Of a DNA stretch of 64,000 nt, positions 1 through 10,687 are shown one piece after another. The stretch is from NCBI RefSeq assembly GCF_023650955.1, contig NZ_CP098039.1:2641964-2705963 (forward strand), read 5' to 3'. The notes under the pieces were generated by a model that saw only the letters and a program-made list of their open reading frames with translations, ran no database searches and had not been told where the DNA came from. How positions within the stretch are numbered: position 1 is the first letter of the stretch; the number at the start of each line of letters is the position of its first letter. The DNA comes from Thermosynechococcus sp. HN-54. Its GTDB lineage: Bacteria; Cyanobacteriota; Cyanobacteriia; Thermosynechococcales; Thermosynechococcaceae. A program made the position numbers and the translations under genes.

Positions 1-1
1 C

Positions 2-1183
2 GACCTGCCCATTGCCCAGCATGGCTATCTAGAGATTGAATTGGTGGATGAAAACGGCACCGCCCGTCGCAAAAAAATTGGTATTACTCGGTTGCACATG
101 GAAGAAGATGCGGGCAAGCTGGTGCATGCGGGGAGCGATCGCCTGTCTGGCTCCACCTACTCCCTTGTGGATTTGAACCGCGCCGGTGTACCGCTTGTTG
201 AGATTGTCTCCGAGCCAGATTTGCGCACGGGTCAAGAGGCTGCCGAATATGCCCAAGAACTGCGACGCATCCTCCGCTACTTGGGGGTTTGCGATGGCAA
301 TATGCAGGAGGGATCACTACGCTGCGACGTCAATATCTCGGTGCGGCCGGTGGGCAGCAACACCTTTGGCACCAAGGTCGAGATTAAGAACATGAACTCC
401 TTTAGTGCCATCCAACGCGCCATTGACTATGAAATTGAGCGGCAAGTGGCGGCCGTCAAAGCCGGTGAACCGATTGTTCAGGAAACCCGCCTCTGGGATG
501 AGGCCACTCAGCAAACGCGAACCATGCGGGTCAAGGAAGGCTCCAGTGACTACCGCTACTTTCCTGAACCCGATCTCGGCCCGATTGAAGTCAGTGCTGA
601 GCAACTGGCGGCATGGCGTGCGGATCTACCTGAACTGCCGGCGCAAAAGCGTCACCGCTACGAAACCGAGTGGGGCTTACCACCGCAGGATGCTCGTGTG
701 CTCACCGATGAGCGAGCCGTTGCCGAATACTTTGAAGCCACCGTTGCCGCCGGGGCACCCCCGAAATTGGCGGCCAACTGGATCATGGGGGATATTACTG
801 CCTATCTCAAGGAACAAAAGCTGGCGATCGAGACCCTGCCCCTGAAGCCCGCCGAATTGGCAGAACTGATCCAACTCATTGAGGCGGGCACCATCAGTAG
901 CAAAATGGCCAAGGATCTGCTGCCGGAATTACTGGCTCAAGGCGGCTCCCCAAAAGCCTTGGTGGAGAAAAAAGGCCTCAGCCAAATTTCTGATGTTGCC
1001 ACCTTAGAGGCAATGATTGATGAAGTGCTAGCGGCCCACCCCAATGAACTGGAGCAATACCGCGCTGGCAAGACAAAACTTCAGGGCTTCTTTGTTGGCC
1101 AAATCATGAAGAAAACAGGAGGGCGAGCCGATCCGAAGTTAACCAATCAACTCTTGGCCAAAAAGCTAAACGCTAGCGGTTAG
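2..1183 (+). CDS. gatB: Aspartyl/glutamyl-tRNA amidotransferase subunit B, 5' end outside window
   Basis: GatB is the tRNA-binding kinase subunit of GatCAB, which converts Glu-tRNA(Gln) and Asp-tRNA(Asn) to the amidated forms in the cytoplasm. The frame is open from the first bases ([13 protein letters not shown]), so the N-terminal quarter or so lies outside the window. Visible family motifs are [40 protein letters not shown] and [15 protein letters not shown], followed by the helical YqeY-like tail domain in the last ~150 residues. The gene ends normally. Its last 18 bases overlap the end of the convergent nnr gene. Identification is secure. Confidence 0.97.
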   Translation, partial: DLPIAQHGYLEIELVDENGTARRKKIGITRLHMEEDAGKLVHAGSDRLSGSTYSLVDLNRAGVPLVEIVSEPDLRTGQEAAEYAQELRRILRYLGVCDGNMQEGSLRCDVNISVRPVGSNTFGTKVEIKNMNSFSAIQRAIDYEIERQVAAVKAGEPIVQETRLWDEATQQTRTMRVKEGSSDYRYFPEPDLGPIEVSAEQLAAWRADLPELPAQKRHRYETEWGLPPQDARVLTDERAVAEYFEATVAAGAPPKLAANWIMGDITAYLKEQKLAIETLPLKPAELAELIQLIEAGTISSKMAKDLLPELLAQGGSPKALVEKKGLSQISDVATLEAMIDEVLAAHPNELEQYRAGKTKLQGFFVGQIMKKTGGRADPKLTNQLLAKKLNASG

Positions 1184-2683
1184 GGCACGGCGCAGCGTCG
1201 GTAAGAGGTGGGCAATGAGCTGTTCGGGATAGACCCCCAAGGAAGTGGCTTCTCGTTCGGCTTCAAGGCCAGCTTGGGCATGCCACCAAACCCCACAATA
1301 GGTGGCGCTGAGGGCCTCCTGCTGTGCCAAAAGACCGCCCATGAGACCTGTAAGGACATCGCCACTGCCCCCTCGGGCAAGGGCCGGCGTACTGTGGGGG
1401 TTGATCCAGAGGTCACCACTGGGAGAAGCAATGGCTGTGCGTGCGCCCTTGAGAAGAACAATGGCGTTGCTACGGGCGGCAGCGGTGGTCACTTGATCGA
1501 GGCGATCGCCCCCTGCTGTCACCAGATCTGGAAAGAGCCGCCGAAATTCGCCATAGTGGGGGGTCAAAATTGTGGCACTGGGCAGCGGCCACGGCGAGAG
1601 TGTCGCTAGGATATTCAAAGCATCGGCATCTAAGACAAGGGGTTGCCCTGTCCTGAGAACGGTTTCCACAACCGCCACTGCCTCAGGGGTTAGCCCCGGC
1701 CCACAGGCAATGGCTGAGAACTTGCTCAAGTCTAGGGTTTCCGGTAAGCGCGCGATCGCCCCCCTCGGTGTTTCGGGGCAGCCAACAACAATCGCATCGG
1801 GGACTCGTGAGAGTACAAGGGACTTCAGGGACTGGGGTACTGCCACCACCAACATTCCCACACCCGTACAGCGGGCGGCTAGGGTACTGAGGAGAATACT
1901 GCCGCCAAACTGGGCAGAGCCGCCAATGAGTAAAAGCTGTCCCTGTTGATACTTGTGGGTAATGGGCGATCGCGACAGGGGTAATTCTTGCCAACAGGAA
2001 GCATCTAAGCAATGTCGCCGAGACACAGTGGCCAACGCCGCTTCAATCACCGCCGAGGGAATATCAAAGGGGATGAGCACCCCCTGCCCCACCCAAGGCT
2101 GTGCCTCCTCCACCAGTAGCCCTCGCTTCCACAGTCCTAAACAGAGGGTGCGATCGGCCTGAATTGCTGTACCTAAAATTGCTCCCGTATCACTGTGTAG
2201 CCCCGAAGGCACATCAATGCTCACCCGTGGTTGTCGCCAAGTGTTGATCTGATCAATGGCAGCGGCAAGTTCACCCGTCAGTTGTCGCTCTAGGCCAAAG
2301 CCGAAAAGGCCATCCACGATTAGGTCAACCCCCTGCAACGCCTCCACCGTCTCCATAAAGGGAATACTGAGAAAGCGAGCGTAGCGGGCATGATCCGCCG
2401 TCAGGGGCTTCAGTCGCTCAAAGGGCTGCCAGACCTTCACCCCATAGCCCCGGTGCCATAGTTCCCGTGCCACCACCAAAGCATCGCCGCCATTGTGGCC
2501 GGGGCCTGCCAAGACACCCACATAGGAATACTTCAGCCTAGGAAAATGCTTCTGGAGAAAGTCACTGAGGCGTTGCCCCACCTTTTCCATGAGGGCAGGA
2601 ACGGGGAGGCCGGCCTCGAATATCGCCGCCTCAATCGCTTGCATTTCAGCAGTGGTGACAATGACTGGAAATGGGGTTTTCAT
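1166..2683 (-). CDS. nnr: Bifunctional NAD(P)H-hydrate epimerase / ADP-dependent NAD(P)H-hydrate dehydratase
   Basis: This enzyme repairs damaged NAD(P)H hydrates: the N-terminal YjeF domain (about residues 1-210) epimerises, and the C-terminal ribokinase-like domain (about 220-500) dehydrates. Seen: [16 protein letters not shown] in the epimerase part, and [10 protein letters not shown] plus [19 protein letters not shown] in the dehydratase part, where GSGD carries the catalytic Asp. The 505-residue length fits the fused family. I chose the ATG at 2683 because it overlaps the anmK stop as ATGA. The open frame continues to a TTG at 2698 with no better ribosome site. It probably lies in one transcription unit with anmK and the permease gene. 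Confidence 0.93.
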   Translation of the reverse strand: MKTPFPVIVTTAEMQAIEAAIFEAGLPVPALMEKVGQRLSDFLQKHFPRLKYSYVGVLAGPGHNGGDALVVARELWHRGYGVKVWQPFERLKPLTADHARYARFLSIPFMETVEALQGVDLIVDGLFGFGLERQLTGELAAAIDQINTWRQPRVSIDVPSGLHSDTGAILGTAIQADRTLCLGLWKRGLLVEEAQPWVGQGVLIPFDIPSAVIEAALATVSRRHCLDASCWQELPLSRSPITHKYQQGQLLLIGGSAQFGGSILLSTLAARCTGVGMLVVAVPQSLKSLVLSRVPDAIVVGCPETPRGAIARLPETLDLSKFSAIACGPGLTPEAVAVVETVLRTGQPLVLDADALNILATLSPWPLPSATILTPHYGEFRRLFPDLVTAGGDRLDQVTTAAARSNAIVLLKGARTAIASPSGDLWINPHSTPALARGGSGDVLTGLMGGLLAQQEALSATYCGVWWHAQAGLEAEREATSLGVYPEQLIAHLLPTLRRALTASV

Positions 2684-3816
2684 GGCTGTCCCACCCAACG
2701 CTGACCCAAGGGAACCGCTTGGCGAGCACCTGTGACTTGGGGCAGATTTCCCGGCAATCCCAACACATGCCAGTAGGCAAGAATGGCGAAGGCGATCGCC
2801 TCTTTTGCATCCACTGGTACCCCAGCAGCAGCAGTGGTTTCCACGGGGATTTCTCCTAAATGCACCTGAAGGCGCTCCCTGAGGAATCCATTGTGGGCAC
2901 CGCCGCCACAGAGGAAGACCCGCTGTGGTTTTTGGGGCAAAAATTGGCGATAGCCCTCAACCATACTGCGAGCTGTAAATTCCGTTAGCGTCGCTAGGAG
3001 ATCCGCAGGGGCTAAACCCGCTGCATCAGTGTGGCATCGCTGCCAAAACGGCACACCAAAGTATTCTCGCCCGGTGGACTTTGGCGGCGGCTGGTGAAAG
3101 AAGGGGTCTTGCAGCCAGCGATCCACCAATGGTTCGATAATTTTGCCCTGCCGTGCCCATGCGCCATCGGCATCATAGGTCAATTCACCCCCTGATAACT
3201 CTGTTACCGCCAGATCAAGCAAGACATTGCCCGGCCCTGTATCCCAACCCATGACCCCTTTGCCGTCGGGATCCTCTCGTTGAGGCGGTAGGTAGGTGAC
3301 ATTGCCGATGCCACCGATGTTTTGCACACAGCGAACTTCCGTAGGATGACTCAAAAGACACCAATCCACCCGTGGCACAAGGGGTGCCCCTTGACCACCC
3401 AAGGCAATATCCTGAGCACGAAAGTTAGCAATGGTGGTAATGCCCGTGCGCCAAGCAATCCAATCTCCTCGTCCCAGTTGCAGACTGTACCCCAAGCGAT
3501 CGCCAGCAGGGGGGCGATGAAAAACCGTTTGGCCATGGGAGCCAATGAGATCTGCCCGTGGATAGCCCTGTTGAACAGTTTCCGCCGCAAGGGCAAAGGC
3601 CTCGGCGATCGCCTCATCCAACTCTGCCAATTCAGCAAGGGTCAAGGGGGTGTCACCACAGACCTCAAGAATCCGCTGCCGTAGGCTGTCTGGATAAGGC
3701 ACCGTACAAAAATTCAGCACCTCTACTTGAAGGTCGCGATCGCCCCCCTGTAGCTCCACTAAAGCCGCATCAATGCCATCCACAGAGGTACCGCTCATCA
3801 GGCCAATGACTCGCAT
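2680..3816 (-). CDS. anmK: 1,6-Anhydro-N-acetylmuramic acid kinase
   Basis: AnmK phosphorylates and opens 1,6-anhydroMurNAc released during peptidoglycan turnover, producing MurNAc-6-phosphate in the cytoplasm. Seen: the ATP-binding start [60 protein letters not shown] and the [12 protein letters not shown] box, all typical of the family; the length of 378 residues is also typical. ATG at 3816 is preferred over the GTG two codons upstream because it gives the usual MRVIGLMSG start. It overlaps nnr by four bases and follows the permease gene after about 10 bases. No MurNAc-6-P etherase is visible nearby. Confidence 0.95.
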   Translation of the reverse strand: MRVIGLMSGTSVDGIDAALVELQGGDRDLQVEVLNFCTVPYPDSLRQRILEVCGDTPLTLAELAELDEAIAEAFALAAETVQQGYPRADLIGSHGQTVFHRPPAGDRLGYSLQLGRGDWIAWRTGITTIANFRAQDIALGGQGAPLVPRVDWCLLSHPTEVRCVQNIGGIGNVTYLPPQREDPDGKGVMGWDTGPGNVLLDLAVTELSGGELTYDADGAWARQGKIIEPLVDRWLQDPFFHQPPPKSTGREYFGVPFWQRCHTDAAGLAPADLLATLTEFTARSMVEGYRQFLPQKPQRVFLCGGGAHNGFLRERLQVHLGEIPVETTAAAGVPVDAKEAIAFAILAYWHVLGLPGNLPQVTGARQAVPLGQRWVGQP

Positions 3817-3825
3817 CGTCACCGC

Positions 3826-5550
3826 CTACAGCAGTTGATACTTGGTTTCCGCCAAGCGGTAGAGGGGGCGCCAAACAAGGCGGTTCGTCAGGACAACTAG
3901 TAACGACATCACTGCGGTTGCCGCCATTAGCAAAGGAAAATCACCTTGGACACTGGCTGCCGAGATGGTTGCCCCCAAGCCAAGGGTTTGCTCCGTGCGA
4001 TTTTGAAATTCCACATACTCGCTGACAATGCTGGAGTTCCATGCTCCGCCTACCGCCGTAATAATGCCCGTAATCAAATAGGGAAAAATCCCTGGCAAAA
4101 TCAGGGTACGCCAGCGTTGCCACCAAGGCAGTTGATATACGATGGCCGCTTCAAATAGCTCTGTGGGAATCGCTTGGGCACCGGCAATGACATTGAAGAG
4201 AATATACCACATCGTCCCCAGCATCATCAGCGCCACAGAACCAATTTCCAGCCCCCCGCCCACGCGAGTAAGGGTTAACAGCAGCACGGGAAACAAAGCC
4301 GTCGCCGGCACGGACGCCGCAATTTGAACAACCGGTTGGAGAATTTGAGCAGCACGGGGATTGCGACCGATCGCCACCCCGACAGGCACCGTCCACAGGA
4401 GGGATAGGGTCAAAGCCACAGCCACCCGCGTCGTCGTCAGCACAGCTCCTAGGCCAATCCGCTGCCAATCTTGCCAATTGACCGCAAACATTTGACGGAA
4501 AAAGGCAATCGCCCCCCAACCAACGAGCGCTGCAAAGATAAACAGGATGATGGCCGTGATCGGCCAACTGCGTTGGGCTTTCTCAGGTGCAAAGAATTGA
4601 CGTGGCTGTTTTGGACGCAACTGCTCATCGAGGCCTTCCCAGAGGGGCGAAAAAACGTTCTGATGAAACGCTCGCAACGTGGGCGATCGCCGCAGGAAAT
4701 CGAGGACAAAGGATTTAGGAACATTCTCCGCCTCGACTATTTCCATCTTGAATTTCTCGCCCCACGCAATCAGGGGACGCCACACCAAAACATCAACAAT
4801 GATGATCACACTAATCAGTACCGCCAGACCGTAGGCCAAAGCGGCATAGTCCTGCTGGTTTGCTGCCTCCGCGAGGTAAGAACCCAATCCCGGCAAGGTA
4901 AACGTTTTCTCGCCAATGGTGAAGGACTCAATCGCCATCAGGAAAAACCAGCCCCCCGCCACTGACATCACACTATTCCAGATCAGGCCAATGGCACCCG
5001 CCGGCAAATCCAGCGTCCACACCTGCTGCCACCACCCTAGCCGATAAATTTTTGCCACCTCCCGCAGCTCCCGAGGCACGCTAATCAAAGACTGATAAAA
5101 GCTAAACGTCATATTCCAAGCCATCCCCGTGTAGATGAGAATGATGGCTGCCAGCTCCACCCCAAGACGGCTCCCCGGAAAGAGGGCAATCAGTGCCAGC
5201 ACCACCCCCGGCAAAAAGGACAGCACGGGAATCGATTGCAGAATATCCAGCAGAGGCAGCAGGATTTTTTCGGCCGTGCGATTGTAGTAGGCAATGTAGG
5301 AATAGAGGATGCTAAACATCAAGGAGATGATGTAGGCAATCAGCATCCGCAAGAGGGTTTGAGCGGTGTAACTCGGCAGTACCCTTGGACTGAGCTGAAT
5401 GGTAATCGTGGAATCGTACTTTCCTGTAAACTGAGCAGCAGTGTTGACAATCCAAAAGATCAGGGCAATCAAGGCCAGAATGATCAGCCCATCTTGCCAT
5501 GTCCATGGACGACTCAGGGTCTGATTGTCGGGGGTTAGGGGACGTGCCAT
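3826..5550 (-). CDS. Duplicated ABC-type anion transporter permease (two fused permease domains)
   Basis: This 574-residue inner-membrane protein has two tandem BPD_transp_1 domains (about residues 60-270 and 370-570), each with several hydrophobic segments and an EAA-like loop (VPRELREVAKIYRLGWWQQV in the first, IPTELFEAAIVYQLPWWQRW in the second). It belongs to the duplicated-permease group related to nitrate/sulfonate/taurine permeases (COG4986 type). Normally two permease chains pair; here both lie on one chain. No ATPase or binding protein gene adjoins it, so partners must be encoded elsewhere and the substrate is unknown. The ATG follows GGAGGT, which sits in an inverted repeat (see 5554-5567). 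Confidence 0.85.
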   Translation of the reverse strand: MARPLTPDNQTLSRPWTWQDGLIILALIALIFWIVNTAAQFTGKYDSTITIQLSPRVLPSYTAQTLLRMLIAYIISLMFSILYSYIAYYNRTAEKILLPLLDILQSIPVLSFLPGVVLALIALFPGSRLGVELAAIILIYTGMAWNMTFSFYQSLISVPRELREVAKIYRLGWWQQVWTLDLPAGAIGLIWNSVMSVAGGWFFLMAIESFTIGEKTFTLPGLGSYLAEAANQQDYAALAYGLAVLISVIIIVDVLVWRPLIAWGEKFKMEIVEAENVPKSFVLDFLRRSPTLRAFHQNVFSPLWEGLDEQLRPKQPRQFFAPEKAQRSWPITAIILFIFAALVGWGAIAFFRQMFAVNWQDWQRIGLGAVLTTTRVAVALTLSLLWTVPVGVAIGRNPRAAQILQPVVQIAASVPATALFPVLLLTLTRVGGGLEIGSVALMMLGTMWYILFNVIAGAQAIPTELFEAAIVYQLPWWQRWRTLILPGIFPYLITGIITAVGGAWNSSIVSEYVEFQNRTEQTLGLGATISAASVQGDFPLLMAATAVMSLLVVLTNRLVWRPLYRLAETKYQLL

Positions 5551-5553
5551 CGC

Positions 5554-5567
5554 GACCTCCAGAGGTC
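5554..5567 (-). promoter_or_regulatory. Inverted repeat covering the ribosome binding site of the permease gene
   Basis: GACCTC and GAGGTC form a perfect 6-bp inverted repeat separated by two bases. On the minus strand the second arm contains the GGAGGT that serves the ATG at 5550. Pairing would hide this site. That it regulates translation is inference. Confidence 0.35.
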
Positions 5568-5715
5568 ATCTCCACGAGGCAAATTATAGCCATCTCCGTT
5601 CCCCTAACTCAAAGTCAGTGTTGCCACAAAACTTAACTCCGAATGCAAGCTAGGACACCGCAGGATGCCTTAAAGGATGCCTATAGTGAGGGAAGGGTTG
5701 ATTGCGCCTGCCCTC

Positions 5716-7134
5716 ATGTCCTTCTCCTTTCGTCGTACGAAAATTGTCGCCACCATTGGCCCTGCCAGTCGCTCGCGGGACGTGATTCAGCAGATGTTGG
5801 CAGCGGGAATGAATGTGGCACGGTTAAATTTCTCCCACGGCGACTACAAGGATCACGCCGAAACCATTGCCCTGCTGCGACAAGTGGCCAATGAGGCAGC
5901 CACCCCCCTGACACTGCTGCAAGACTTGCAAGGCCCGAAGATTCGTGTTGGCCAGCTTCCTAAGGGGAGTATTGAGTTGGTGGAGGGGGAGCAAGTCAAC
6001 CTCGTGCCGCTCGCTGAGGAAGAGACGCAAGGCATTGGCATTGATTATCCTTATCTCGCCGAAGAGGCGCAGCCGGGGATGCAGGTGCTCTTGGATGATG
6101 GTCTGTTGGAATTGGTGGTAGAAGCCGTTACGGGGCAAACGGTGACTTGCCGTGTCGTTCAGGGGGGCATGCTTAAAAGTCGCAAGGGGGTAAACCTGCC
6201 CGATCTAAATCTGCGGTTGCCGTCCCTAACCGATAAAGACAAACAGGATATTCAATTTGGTATTGAACAAGGAGTGGATATTATTTCCCTGAGTTTTGTG
6301 CGACGGGCTGAGGATCTCTGGGAATTACGAGAGTACTTAGCGGCTCACGGCGCCAGTGATATGCCCGTACTGGCCAAAATTGAGAAACCCCAAGCCGTGG
6401 AAAATCTCTCAGCGATTTTGGGGGTAGCCGATGCAATTATGGTTGCCCGCGGCGATCTTGGCGTGGAAATGCGGGTGGAGAAGGTGCCGCTGCTACAAAA
6501 GCAAATTATTCGCGAGTGCAACTACCGCAGTATTCCCGTCATTACGGCGACCCAAATGCTAGAGAGCATGATCCACAATCCCCGGCCGACGCGGGCAGAG
6601 GCCAGTGATGTTGCTAACGCCATTCTTGATGGTACGGATGCGGTGATGTTGTCGGGCGAATCTGCTGTGGGGGCTTTTCCTGTACAGGCGGTGAAGATGT
6701 TGGCGCGGATTGCAGCGGATGTGGAGCCGCACCTTGAGTTTGACAATATGCCCGCCTACCGCAACGATGAAACCCATGCCCTCGGCGAAGCCCTGACCAC
6801 GATTACCCAAATCCTCGATCTGCGGGCGATCGCCTGCTTTACAGAAACCGGCTATACTGCCACGATTGCCTCTGGGGAGCGGGTCAAGCCCATGATTGTT
6901 GCCTTTACCGATCGCCCCCGTATTTATCACTGGATGAATTTGCTGTGGGGTGTGAAGCCGATTCTCTTGGAAACCCTGCCCCTGACCTTTGAAGGGATGA
7001 TTTCAGTGGCTGAAAACCAACTGCGCGAGCGGGGCATTGTGACCGAGGGGGATAAAATTTTGATTTTGGGAGGCATTCCTGCCCAAACCCCCCAGGGAAC
7101 GAACTTTATTAAGATTCATGGGATTGGGGCCTAG
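5716..7134 (+). CDS. pyk: Pyruvate kinase
   Basis: Catalyses phosphoenolpyruvate + ADP to pyruvate + ATP, the last step of glycolysis, in the cytoplasm. Seen: [14 protein letters not shown] at the start, [30 protein letters not shown] (catalytic Lys region), [11 protein letters not shown] (metal ligand region) and [21 protein letters not shown], then the C-terminal domain. With the ATG at 5716 the product is 472 residues, the short cyanobacterial class without the extra C-terminal PEP-utiliser-like domain. An upstream in-frame ATG at 5677 would add 13 residues with no homology-like content, so the later start is preferred. It is transcribed away from the permease gene. Confidence 0.96.
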   Translation: MSFSFRRTKIVATIGPASRSRDVIQQMLAAGMNVARLNFSHGDYKDHAETIALLRQVANEAATPLTLLQDLQGPKIRVGQLPKGSIELVEGEQVNLVPLAEEETQGIGIDYPYLAEEAQPGMQVLLDDGLLELVVEAVTGQTVTCRVVQGGMLKSRKGVNLPDLNLRLPSLTDKDKQDIQFGIEQGVDIISLSFVRRAEDLWELREYLAAHGASDMPVLAKIEKPQAVENLSAILGVADAIMVARGDLGVEMRVEKVPLLQKQIIRECNYRSIPVITATQMLESMIHNPRPTRAEASDVANAILDGTDAVMLSGESAVGAFPVQAVKMLARIAADVEPHLEFDNMPAYRNDETHALGEALTTITQILDLRAIACFTETGYTATIASGERVKPMIVAFTDRPRIYHWMNLLWGVKPILLETLPLTFEGMISVAENQLRERGIVTEGDKILILGGIPAQTPQGTNFIKIHGIGA

Positions 7135-7196
7135 ATGGGAACAGACAACCAAGCCTCCACGATCTAAGGACAAACGACATGTCATGATTCTCTTAG

Positions 7197-7919
7197 GTGG
7201 TGAGTAGGACTGTGAAACATCCGCTGAGGCCTTTTTATCCCCTTGGTCTGGCTGCTGTCCTTTTAGGGGGGGCTGTCGTTATTGCTGAGCGACCCGCCAT
7301 GAGCCAAGAAGTCCAGCGTACCCTGACAGTGACCGGTCGAGGCACAGAAACCCTTGCAGCGACGCTTGCCCAAGTCAGCCTTGGGGTTGAGGTTCAAGGG
7401 CGTACGGCGCAGGAGGTACAGCAAGAGGTGGCGCAACGAGCCAATGCGGTTTTGGCGGTTCTGCGGGGACGCGAGGTGACGCAATTGCAAACCACGGGAC
7501 TGAGTCTGGCGCCCGACTACCAGTACACCAATAATCGACGGATACTGGTGGGCTACATCGGTCGCAATACCGTAAGCTTCCGCGTTGCCAGCGATCGCGT
7601 GGGACCACTACTCGATGCTGCTGTGCAAGCCGGTGCAACGACAATTGATAGCATTAGCTTTACGGCACCCGAAGCAACCATTGCTGCTGCCCAACGCACT
7701 GCCCTGCAGCGAGCGACCCAAGATGCCCAAAGTCAAGCCCAAGCGGTGCTCAGTGCCCTCAATCTCCAACCGCGCCAAGTGGTGAGTATTCAAATTAATC
7801 AGGCGGCACCCCCTCCAAGACCCCTTGCCGTTCGGGCAGCAACCATGGCCGATAACACGCCTGTGGTGTCTGGGGAATTACAGGTAGAGGCAAGTGTAAC
7901 GCTGCAAATTAGCTACTAG
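7197..7919 (+). CDS. SIMPL-domain (DUF541) exported protein
   Basis: A 240-residue protein. The N-terminus is basic then hydrophobic (PLGLAAVLLGGAVVIA), a likely signal peptide with cleavage near AMSQE. The rest is one SIMPL domain: RTLTVTGRGTETLAATLAQVSLGVE, then TGLSLAPDYQYTNNRRILVGYIG, and SGELQVEASVTLQISY at the end. The family is periplasmic or outer-membrane associated and its biochemical role is poorly defined. Starts at 7197, 7200 and 7212 (all GTG) are possible, and no strong ribosome site decides. The next gene starts 9 bases after the stop, so the two are probably co-transcribed. Confidence 0.85.
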   Translation: MVSRTVKHPLRPFYPLGLAAVLLGGAVVIAERPAMSQEVQRTLTVTGRGTETLAATLAQVSLGVEVQGRTAQEVQQEVAQRANAVLAVLRGREVTQLQTTGLSLAPDYQYTNNRRILVGYIGRNTVSFRVASDRVGPLLDAAVQAGATTIDSISFTAPEATIAAAQRTALQRATQDAQSQAQAVLSALNLQPRQVVSIQINQAAPPPRPLAVRAATMADNTPVVSGELQVEASVTLQISY

Positions 7920-7928
7920 GTCTGGGTA

Positions 7929-9290
7929 ATGTCTGTTGATTTCCCTTGGTTTTTGGGGAGCTGTGCGGCGCTCGTTGCCCTCTCCCCCGTCATGGCTCAG
8001 GCGCCGGCAACGATTGAAAAACCACAAAAAGTGCTCCCTTTACCGGGTGCCCTTGATCAGGTGCCTGTGTTTAATAGCAATAGCCCAGAGGTGGTGCAGC
8101 GACCGGGCATTCTCCTGTCGACATTTCCGCCAGAGGGCAAAGCCACCCCCAAGGCTCACTTGAACTTTGCCTTTCGCGATCGCTTTGATATTTTTGCCCA
8201 CCATATTGCAAAGCCCCTTGACCCACAGGATGTCACGACCCTCTACCTAGGGATTCTCGCCTACAACCCCAGTTCTGAACCGGTAACGGTGAATTTGATC
8301 CATGCCGCCAGTTACTTGAGTCAACCCGACGCTCCCTTTCGCCCCCTGCCCAGTCAGCAGGCCAATGATCTCGGCCAAGTTTTTGCCGGTCCGGGCGATC
8401 GCGTCATGCTCGATATTCTGCGGCAACGGCGACAATCGGGCTGGCCTGCACAAGTCGTGATTCCCCCTCGCCGTTATGCCCTGATCGCCAACTTACCGAT
8501 TCCCGTCAAGGGGCTAGATCCACCTATTAATGGCCGTTCGCTGCTGATTCGTGCCCGTAGCAGTGGCCAAATTTACTTGGCCAGTTTAGCCCGCTTTGGT
8601 GAGGAGCCGCCCACCCTAGAGCAATGGCAGCAGACACTCCTACAAGGGGAACTGGTCACCCCCCGCGATCGCGCCCCCACGCCCCCCGATCAAGGGGGGA
8701 GCATGATCTATGGCCGAGTCGCCGGTGTCGCCCTTGGCTCCCGCTGGCATAATCCCCAACAGCAACCGATTCCGATTCCCGCCGCGGGGACTGCCTTTTC
8801 CTATCCCATTAGTTCCCTAGTGGCGGGGCGCTTGGGTACTGGACAAATTCAAACCGCGCCCTTGGTGGTGCGCTACCCCGATACCGCCTATGCTGCCCAT
8901 GGTAACTATGCCGTTGAATATGATCTAGTGCTGCCCCTGCAAAACACCAGCGATCGCCCCCAGACAGTGCGCCTTGCCCTGCAAACTCCCATCAAGTTCG
9001 ACGCCCCTGCCACCGGATTACGCTTCTTTGCTGAGCCACCCAACCGCATCTTTTTCCGAGGCAGTGTCCGCTTGCGCTTCCGCGATGATCAAGGCACCCC
9101 CCAAAGTCGGATCATTCACCTTGTCCAACGCCAAGGCCAACAGGGGGAGGATCTAGTGCGGCTAACGCTACAACCCCAAGAAATCCGCTGGGTACAGTTC
9201 ACCCTGCTCTATCCCCCAGATGCCACCCCGCCCCAAGTGTTGACAATTGAAACCTTGGCAGATCCCCTGTCCCGCCCCTCAGTAAAATGA
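7929..9290 (+). CDS. DUF3370 family exported protein, copy 1
   Basis: A 453-residue protein with a signal peptide (cleavage probably after SPVMA). The family is cyanobacterial and of unknown function. Characteristic blocks are PVFNSNSPEVV, GILLSTFPPEG, DRFDIFAHHIAKP, TLYLGILAYNPS, RYPDTAYAAHGNYAVEYDLVLPLQN and FFRGSVRLRFRDD, ending with LLYPPDATPPQVLTIETL. The same blocks recur in the 562-residue paralogue at 34.8-36.5 kb. The repeated beta-rich pattern suggests a beta-sandwich cell-envelope protein, which is inference. It shares a transcription unit with the SIMPL gene, and an intrinsic terminator follows. Confidence 0.85.
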   Translation: MSVDFPWFLGSCAALVALSPVMAQAPATIEKPQKVLPLPGALDQVPVFNSNSPEVVQRPGILLSTFPPEGKATPKAHLNFAFRDRFDIFAHHIAKPLDPQDVTTLYLGILAYNPSSEPVTVNLIHAASYLSQPDAPFRPLPSQQANDLGQVFAGPGDRVMLDILRQRRQSGWPAQVVIPPRRYALIANLPIPVKGLDPPINGRSLLIRARSSGQIYLASLARFGEEPPTLEQWQQTLLQGELVTPRDRAPTPPDQGGSMIYGRVAGVALGSRWHNPQQQPIPIPAAGTAFSYPISSLVAGRLGTGQIQTAPLVVRYPDTAYAAHGNYAVEYDLVLPLQNTSDRPQTVRLALQTPIKFDAPATGLRFFAEPPNRIFFRGSVRLRFRDDQGTPQSRIIHLVQRQGQQGEDLVRLTLQPQEIRWVQFTLLYPPDATPPQVLTIETLADPLSRPSVK

Positions 9291-9309
9291 AGATTATCCC
9301 CTCACCTTT

Positions 9310-9340
9310 GCTGATCGGGTTAGATCAGCCGCATTTTTTA
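9310..9340 (+). terminator. Intrinsic terminator after the SIMPL-DUF3370 unit
   Basis: GCTGATC and GATCAGC pair as a perfect 7-bp stem around a six-base loop, followed after four bases by six T residues. It lies 20 bases past the DUF3370 stop and 12 bases before moeB. Confidence 0.8.
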
Positions 9341-9352
9341 TGAAGGGCTACC

Positions 9353-10525
9353 ATGCTAAATCCAGACCTTTCTACGATTGAACTAACGAAAGACGACTAT
9401 GAACGCTATTCCCGCCATCTGATTTTGCCGGAGGTGGGTATTGAGGGTCAAAAACGCCTCAAAGCGGCCAGCGTGCTTTGCATTGGCACCGGTGGGCTAG
9501 GGTCGCCCCTGCTGTTGTACCTCGCCGCTGCTGGCATTGGTCGCCTTGGTATTGTGGACTTTGATGTCGTCGATAGTTCCAATTTGCAACGGCAAATCAT
9601 CCACGGTACCTCTTGGGTGGGCAAGCCAAAGATCCAATCAGCGAAGCAACGCATCCTTGAGATCAATCCCTACTGCCAAGTGGATCTCTACGAAACTCGC
9701 TTGAGCGCCGCCAATGCCCTTGAGATTATGGCGGACTACGACATTGTGGTGGATGGCACCGATAACTTCCCCACCCGCTACTTGGTGAATGATGCCTGTG
9801 TGCTTCTCAATAAACCCAATGTCTATGGCTCCATCTTCCGCTTTGAGGGTCAAGCCACGGTCTTTAACTATGAGGGCGGTCCCAACTACCGTGATCTCTA
9901 TCCCGAACCACCGCCACCGGGTTTGGTACCCTCCTGTGCTGAAGGGGGCGTTCTAGGCATTCTACCGGGGATTATTGGCGTCATCCAAGCCACGGAGACC
10001 ATCAAAATCATTCTTGGCAAAGGCACAACCCTCAGTGGCCGCCTCTTGCTCTTCAATGCCCTCGACATGAAATTCCGCGAACTCAAACTGCGCCCGAACC
10101 CCGAACGGCCAGTCATTGACAAGCTCATTGACTACGAAGAATTCTGTGGTATTCGCCAAGCCAAAGCACAGGAGGCCGCACAAATGGCAGACATTCCCGA
10201 AATGACCGTCCAAGAACTCAAAGCCCTCATGGACAGTGGCGCCCAAGATTACGTCCTTGTGGATGTGCGCAACCCCAATGAGTATGAAATTGCCCGAATT
10301 CCCGGCGCTGTACTCGTTCCCCTATCAGAAATTGAAAATGGCCCCGGTGTGGAGAAAATCCGCAGTCTAGTGAATGGCCATCGCCTCTTGGTGCACTGCA
10401 AGATGGGGGGTCGCTCTGCCAAAGCCTTGGGTATCCTCAAGCAAGCGGGCATTGAGGGCATCAATATCAAAGGGGGTATTAACGCTTGGAGTCAGGAAGT
10501 CGATCCCAGCGTGCCCACCTACTAA
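9353..10525 (+). CDS. moeB: MoeB/ThiF-type adenylyltransferase fused to a rhodanese domain
   Basis: This protein activates the C-terminal glycine of a ubiquitin-like sulfur carrier (MoaD/ThiS type) by adenylation and then transfers sulfur through its rhodanese domain, for molybdopterin and possibly thiamine synthesis. E1-like domain, about residues 10-250: CIGTGGLGSPLLLYLAAAGI is the nucleotide-binding loop, with DGTDNFPTRYLVND and CAEGGVLGILPG after it. Rhodanese domain, about 285-388: VLVDVRNPNEYEIARIPGA and the active-site loop HCKMGGRS with its catalytic Cys. I do not see the paired CxxC zinc motifs of E. coli MoeB. ATG at 9353 fits the family start. The 390-residue length is normal for the fused MoeZ-like type. 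Confidence 0.9.
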   Translation: MLNPDLSTIELTKDDYERYSRHLILPEVGIEGQKRLKAASVLCIGTGGLGSPLLLYLAAAGIGRLGIVDFDVVDSSNLQRQIIHGTSWVGKPKIQSAKQRILEINPYCQVDLYETRLSAANALEIMADYDIVVDGTDNFPTRYLVNDACVLLNKPNVYGSIFRFEGQATVFNYEGGPNYRDLYPEPPPPGLVPSCAEGGVLGILPGIIGVIQATETIKIILGKGTTLSGRLLLFNALDMKFRELKLRPNPERPVIDKLIDYEEFCGIRQAKAQEAAQMADIPEMTVQELKALMDSGAQDYVLVDVRNPNEYEIARIPGAVLVPLSEIENGPGVEKIRSLVNGHRLLVHCKMGGRSAKALGILKQAGIEGINIKGGINAWSQEVDPSVPTY

Positions 10526-10687
10526 CTGCCACCTGAGGGCGGGGCTGCGTAAGGGGATGTTGCGATACATGAACTTTCTTGAAGAGATGAACGCTGTCTC
10601 TCGCGCGATCGCCCGCCCTTGCCTAGAATAACCACTTAGGTCTGTGCCTGTGCGCGGACATGACGGAATGCTAGGGAAATAAAAATC

